DNA from: Variovorax paradoxus NBRC 15149
GTDB lineage: Bacteria > Pseudomonadota > Gammaproteobacteria > Burkholderiales > Burkholderiaceae_C
NCBI RefSeq assembly: GCF_001591365.1
Contig: NZ_BCUT01000011.1
Location: 1-34,738, forward strand
Length of the DNA: 34,738 bases
Reading direction: 5' to 3'
Part shown: piece by piece, positions 33,433 to 34,738 of the stretch
Layout: each line of letters opens with the position of its first letter
Position numbering within the stretch: the stretch's first letter is position 1
Made by a program: the position numbers and the translations under genes
The notes under the pieces: model-generated
What the model saw: only the letters and a program-made list of their open reading frames with translations
The model's database searches: none
What the model was told of the DNA's origin: nothing

Positions 33433-34271
33433 GCCCGCGCGAGCTGCTGCGCCCCTATGCCGCGGCCTTCGTGTCGCGCTTCATGCAGATGCTGCAGTAC
33501 CGCACGGCGGCGCTCGCCGGCTTTGCCACGCAGTGCTGGTGGGGCGGCATCAAGGTGATGGTGTTCGCGGCGTTCTACGGCGGCAGCGCCGTCGCAGGCG
33601 CGGCGTCGCCGATGTCGCTCGCCCAGGCCGTCAGCTACACCTGGCTCGCGCAAGGCCTGCTGGTGCTGCTGCCCTGGCTCGGCGACCCCGAGGTGGCGCA
33701 GGCCGTGCGCACCGGCGCGGTCGCCTACGACCGTTTGCGGCCGGTGGATGCGTACGCGCTGTGGTTCGCGCGCAGCGCCGGCTGGATCGCGGCGCGGCTG
33801 TTGCCGCGCGTGGCGCTGATGGCGGCCTTCGCGGCGGTCGCGCTACCGCTGGCGGGGCTCGGCGAGTGGGCCTGGCAGCCGCCCGCAAATGCGGTGGCCG
33901 GCCTGGCGTTCCTGCTGTCGATCGGGCTCGCGCTGCTGCTGTCCACCGCGATGGTGATGCTGCTCAACGTGGCGGCCACGGCGGCGCTCAACGAGCGCGG
34001 CATCAGCGCAGTGGCCACCCCCGTGGTCATCGTGTTCTCGGGCAACCTGCTGCCGCTGGCGCTGCTGCCCGACGCCTGGCAGGTCGCGCTGCTGGTGCAG
34101 CCGCTGGCGGGGCTGTTCGACATTCCGGCGCGGCTGTACTTCGGGCAGCTGAGCGGCTGGCATGCCATGGGTGCGTTGGGGCTGCAGTGCTTCTGGATCG
34201 CTCTGCTGGTCGCGTTCGGGCGCCTGGCAATGGGGCGCACGATGCGCAGTCTGCAGGTGCAAGGTGGCTAG
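33429..34271 (+). CDS. ABC-2 type exporter permease (DUF990-like)
   Basis: The 280-residue protein starts at a GTG overlapping the ATPase stop. It has about six hydrophobic segments, and its N terminus (SPRELLRPYAAAFVSRFMQM, then LQYRTAALAG) matches the first permease of the three-gene ABC-2 export systems. Those systems normally have a second permease right downstream. Here the next 467 bp hold a truncated repeat and unrecognised sequence instead. The transporter is therefore either a homodimeric variant, incomplete, or completed by a gene outside the window. Substrate unknown. Confidence 0.87.
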   Translation: MSPRELLRPYAAAFVSRFMQMLQYRTAALAGFATQCWWGGIKVMVFAAFYGGSAVAGAASPMSLAQAVSYTWLAQGLLVLLPWLGDPEVAQAVRTGAVAYDRLRPVDAYALWFARSAGWIAARLLPRVALMAAFAAVALPLAGLGEWAWQPPANAVAGLAFLLSIGLALLLSTAMVMLLNVAATAALNERGISAVATPVVIVFSGNLLPLALLPDAWQVALLVQPLAGLFDIPARLYFGQLSGWHAMGALGLQCFWIALLVAFGRLAMGRTMRSLQVQGG

Positions 34272-34303
34272 GGTGACTTGTTGTTTCCTTGCTGCGCGCC
34301 GTC

Positions 34304-34373
34304 GTTCAGAGCGCGCTCCCGCCGACGGGGTACCTTGCTCCGCGAATGTCCCCCGGCCTGCGGCCTCCTCCTT
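34304..34373 (-). repeat. Structured hairpin element, truncated copy C
   Basis: These 70 bp match 19694-19763 with two differences, and include the conserved flank, one arm of the outer stem and most of the loop. The apical hairpin is kept as GGCC-tgc-GGCC. The second arm is absent: after 34373 the sequence departs completely and no partner arm occurs before the window edge. It lies 32 bp after the exporter permease, in the same orientation as copy L. Confidence 0.85.
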
Positions 34374-34738
34374 TTACCGGGACTTCTCGCGCAGTCAAGC
34401 ACGGGTTTGGGTTGGTTTTTCTACCAAGCTGTATCGCTTGCGAGGCATTGAGGATCGAGGCGCAACGAAACGAGGAACAGACTGCACATCTACCGACGGT
34501 CTTGTTGCACTGGCACGTGGCCGTGCGGACCCAGATACGAACCGCTCAGCGGGGCTCCATTCATTTCTCGTGATGCCCACTACAACCGGCATCACCAAGG
34601 AGGAGTCGAGCTTGCCCGCTGCCGGTCTGACCTGTTCATTGCATCTTCGAACTCACGTCTGGCAAGCAAATAAACAACAACAAAGGGTATCCGAACGGCT
34701 GGCGCTACGTCGCGATCACCGCGACGATGACGCCTGGC
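34374..34738. other. Unrecognised lower-GC sequence to the window edge
   Basis: These 365 bp are visibly lower in GC than the rest, with runs such as AAATAAACAACAACAAAG near 34670. No known gene or repeat was recognised. One plus-strand frame stays open through to the edge. A strong Shine-Dalgarno AAGGAGGAG at 34597-34605 precedes a TTG at 34612 in that frame, but the predicted peptide has no recognisable features. The abrupt start inside a broken repeat suggests inserted or rearranged DNA. Confidence 0.4.

Noticed and set aside
34289..34573. 94-codon plus-strand frame after the exporter permease
   Set aside because: It starts inside the truncated repeat copy, lacks a ribosome site and has no recognisable motif.
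34395..34598. 67-codon minus-strand frame in the terminal low-GC region
   Set aside because: There is no family resemblance or good ribosome site. It could be a fragment of an inserted element, but that cannot be shown.

Overview
The window looks like about 34.7 kb of chromosome from a high-GC betaproteobacterium of the Burkholderiales, most likely family Comamonadaceae and close to Variovorax. This rests on high GC, dense ATGA/GTGA gene overlaps, two orphan Bug-type (tripartite tricarboxylate) receptors, a double-length UvrA and short GC-rich palindromic repeats. No sequence search was possible, so the taxonomic call is an inference.

Region 1 (150-7483, plus strand) is a catabolic gene set under an IclR regulator: cupin, Tat-exported Bug receptor, CaiB/BaiF CoA-transferase, acyl-CoA dehydrogenase with its catalytic Glu in the isovaleryl-CoA-dehydrogenase position, acylphosphatase, HMG-CoA lyase, YbaK-type deacylase, DUF1289 protein and a 2-hydroxychromene-2-carboxylate isomerase-like protein. 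The order transferase, dehydrogenase, HMG-CoA lyase suggests activation, oxidation and cleavage of a branched dicarboxylic acid. Region 2 (7650-11997) holds an MFS symporter with a roughly 100-residue periplasmic insert, a strong intrinsic terminator, a 49-residue membrane protein and two tandem paralogous LivK-like binding proteins with no permease genes nearby.

Region 3 (12168-18113) is a 1981-residue UvrA carrying two complete UvrA units (four ABC modules). Two GC-rich palindromic repeat pairs are translated in frame inside it. Region 4 (18153-31477) is a GABA, guanidinobutyrate and polyamine region. On the minus strand, gabT, a PotABCD-type ABC transporter, a guanidinobutyrase/agmatinase and gabD form an apparent operon. 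Divergent to it are a MocR-type regulator, ornithine cyclodeaminase, an acetylpolyamine amidohydrolase and a second Bug receptor. Together these could feed acetylpolyamines, 4-guanidinobutyrate, GABA and ornithine into succinate and proline. Region 5 (31509-34271) has a HAD phosphatase divergent from an ABC-2 exporter pair whose usual second permease is not seen.

The most unusual signal is a pair of large hairpin elements in the gbuA-gabD gap (19704-19799 and 19847-19940). Their loops are conserved in sequence. Their 25-position outer stems differ at 13 positions, and all 13 keep pairing through double substitutions, while non-Watson-Crick positions fall at the same places in both. A third, half copy at 34304-34373 breaks off abruptly against lower-GC sequence that runs to the window edge. 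This pattern points to a selected RNA or single-stranded DNA structure that I do not recognise.
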